Of a DNA stretch of 7,019 bases, positions 6,729 to 7,019 are shown piece by piece; the first letter of the stretch is position 1, and each line of letters begins with the position of its first letter. Source of the DNA: an uncultured Alistipes sp. (GTDB lineage: Bacteria > Bacteroidota > Bacteroidia > Bacteroidales > Rikenellaceae). The notes under the pieces were generated by a model. That model ran no database searches. It was given only the letters and a program-made list of their open reading frames with translations, and was not told the DNA's origin. The stretch spans positions 1 through 7,019 of the forward strand of contig URBJ01000108.1 of assembly GCA_900546005.1 (NCBI GenBank). The letters run 5' to 3'. The translations under genes and the position numbers were made by a program.

Positions 6729-6820
6729 CTACTTATATCGCACCGCTACAACCACCTACCCTTGCTGTCTTCCGACCCTGGGGGATTCAGCAGGAGCTGG
6801 TCGTATAAGACTCACCCGGC
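6721..6820 (-). ncRNA. ffs: Small SRP RNA (4.5S RNA type)
   Basis: Read on the minus strand, the segment folds as one long hairpin. GGGUGAG (complement of 6811-6817) pairs with CUUACCC (6722-6728), CUUAUA (6804-6809) pairs with UAUAAG (6732-6737), and the tip is GUC-GGAA-GAC (6767-6776). The conserved SRP core GGGTCGGAAGACAGCAAGG contains the GGAA tetraloop and the symmetric internal loop bound by the Ffh M domain. The RNA joins Ffh to target inner-membrane proteins to the translocon. Its length of about 100 bases is normal for the small bacterial form without an Alu domain. The ends are set from the helix, the promoter and the U-tract and may be off by a few bases. Confidence 0.93.
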
Positions 6821-6821
6821 A

Positions 6822-6852
6822 CAAAAGTAGGAATTTTTTATATCTTTGCAAA
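6822..6852 (-). promoter_or_regulatory. Promoter of the SRP RNA gene
   Basis: On the minus strand, TTTG (complement of 6849-6852) is followed after exactly 19 bases by TACTTTTG (complement of 6822-6829). Both match the Bacteroidota primary-sigma elements TTTG and TAnnTTTG. The RNA's 5' helix begins a few bases downstream, as expected for a strong constitutive stable-RNA promoter. Its -33 box abuts the -7 box of the opposing promoter. Confidence 0.8.
6841..6848 (+). promoter_or_regulatory. -7 element for the plus-strand gene at 6864
   Basis: TATCTTTG matches the Bacteroidota -7 consensus TAnnTTTG and ends 15 bases before the ATG, so the leader would be only about 10 bases, A-rich and without a Shine-Dalgarno sequence. 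No TTTG-like -33 box is present at the right distance upstream, where the SRP RNA start lies. This suggests a weaker promoter or one that is helped by other contacts. Confidence 0.6.
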
Positions 6853-6863
6853 AAAAAACTGAA

Positions 6864-7019
6864 ATGCGTAAGAAAATATTAGGTTGGGGCCTGCTGGCGG
6901 CGTTCGTCCTGACGGCCGGCGCAGGGCTTGTCCTGCGGCAGCAGTTCTATGGAAATGCGGTCGTTACGGAGCGGGACCTCTACGTGAGCGTCCGGGCCGA
7001 ATACGGGCAGGTCGCGGAC
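6864..7019 (+). CDS. N-terminus of a membrane-anchored envelope protein, possibly endolytic transglycosylase MltG (3' truncated)
   Basis: An ATG at 6864 opens a frame that stays open for 52 codons to the window edge. The product starts MRKKILGWG and has one hydrophobic segment (about 6-24), then RQQFYGNAVVTERDLYVSVRAEYGQVAD. A short cytoplasmic basic end, a single anchor and then a strand-forming LYVxxxAxYxQVxD segment resembles the start of Bacteroidota MltG, a lytic transglycosylase that ends glycan strands during peptidoglycan synthesis. The catalytic domain is outside the window, so this name is tentative. The good promoter element just upstream and the signal-anchor sequence support a real gene. 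It is transcribed divergently from the SRP RNA. Confidence 0.8.
   Translation, partial: MRKKILGWGLLAAFVLTAGAGLVLRQQFYGNAVVTERDLYVSVRAEYGQVAD

Noticed and set aside
1..7019. CRISPR array, insertion sequence ends, tRNA genes or toxin-antitoxin pair
   Set aside because: I looked on both strands and saw no regularly spaced repeats, transposase motifs, tRNA cloverleaf sequences or small paired genes.

Overview
The window looks like a chromosomal segment from a Bacteroidota (Bacteroidales) bacterium, possibly Alistipes or a relative; the genus is a guess from style. The evidence is: DUF4293 and DUF4199 genes, families largely confined to this phylum; a BACON-type lipoprotein; promoters of the TTTG / TAnnTTTG type; and starts without Shine-Dalgarno sequences. 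No CRISPR array, insertion sequence, tRNA or phage gene is visible.

Layout. Bases 2-91 hold the last 29 codons of an unidentified plus-strand gene. A 160-base gap follows, with a 13-bp inverted repeat (12 of 13 pairs) around a possible promoter and an imperfect direct repeat. Next comes a plus-strand gene for a secreted 770-residue protein that resembles a six-hairpin (alpha/alpha)6 glycosidase. It ends at a strong terminator at about 2593-2636, shared with the convergent minus-strand genes. From 6679 down to 2664 lie five closely spaced minus-strand genes in transcription order: a YrdC/Sua5/YciO-family protein, a DUF4199 membrane protein, a family 2 glycosyltransferase with two C-terminal membrane helices, a BACON-domain lipoprotein, and a four-helix DUF4293 membrane protein. 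Gaps are 3, 25, 16 and 36 bases, so one transcription unit is likely.

Just upstream of that unit on the same strand is the small SRP RNA (ffs, about 6721-6820), with a textbook Bacteroidota promoter and a U-rich tail. A plus-strand gene starts at 6864 and leaves the window after 52 codons. It encodes an N-terminal membrane anchor and may be MltG. Its promoter and the SRP RNA promoter are packed into about 31 bases and overlap.

Functionally the window mixes housekeeping (SRP RNA, a tRNA-modification-type protein), envelope functions (polyprenyl-phosphate-type glycosyltransferase with its DUF4199 neighbour, a lipoprotein, a possible peptidoglycan enzyme) and one secreted carbohydrate-active-type protein. 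I see no strong evidence for a new defence or mobile system. The items most worth a second look are the 770-residue protein of unassigned family, the inverted repeat upstream of it, and the overlapping divergent promoters at ffs.
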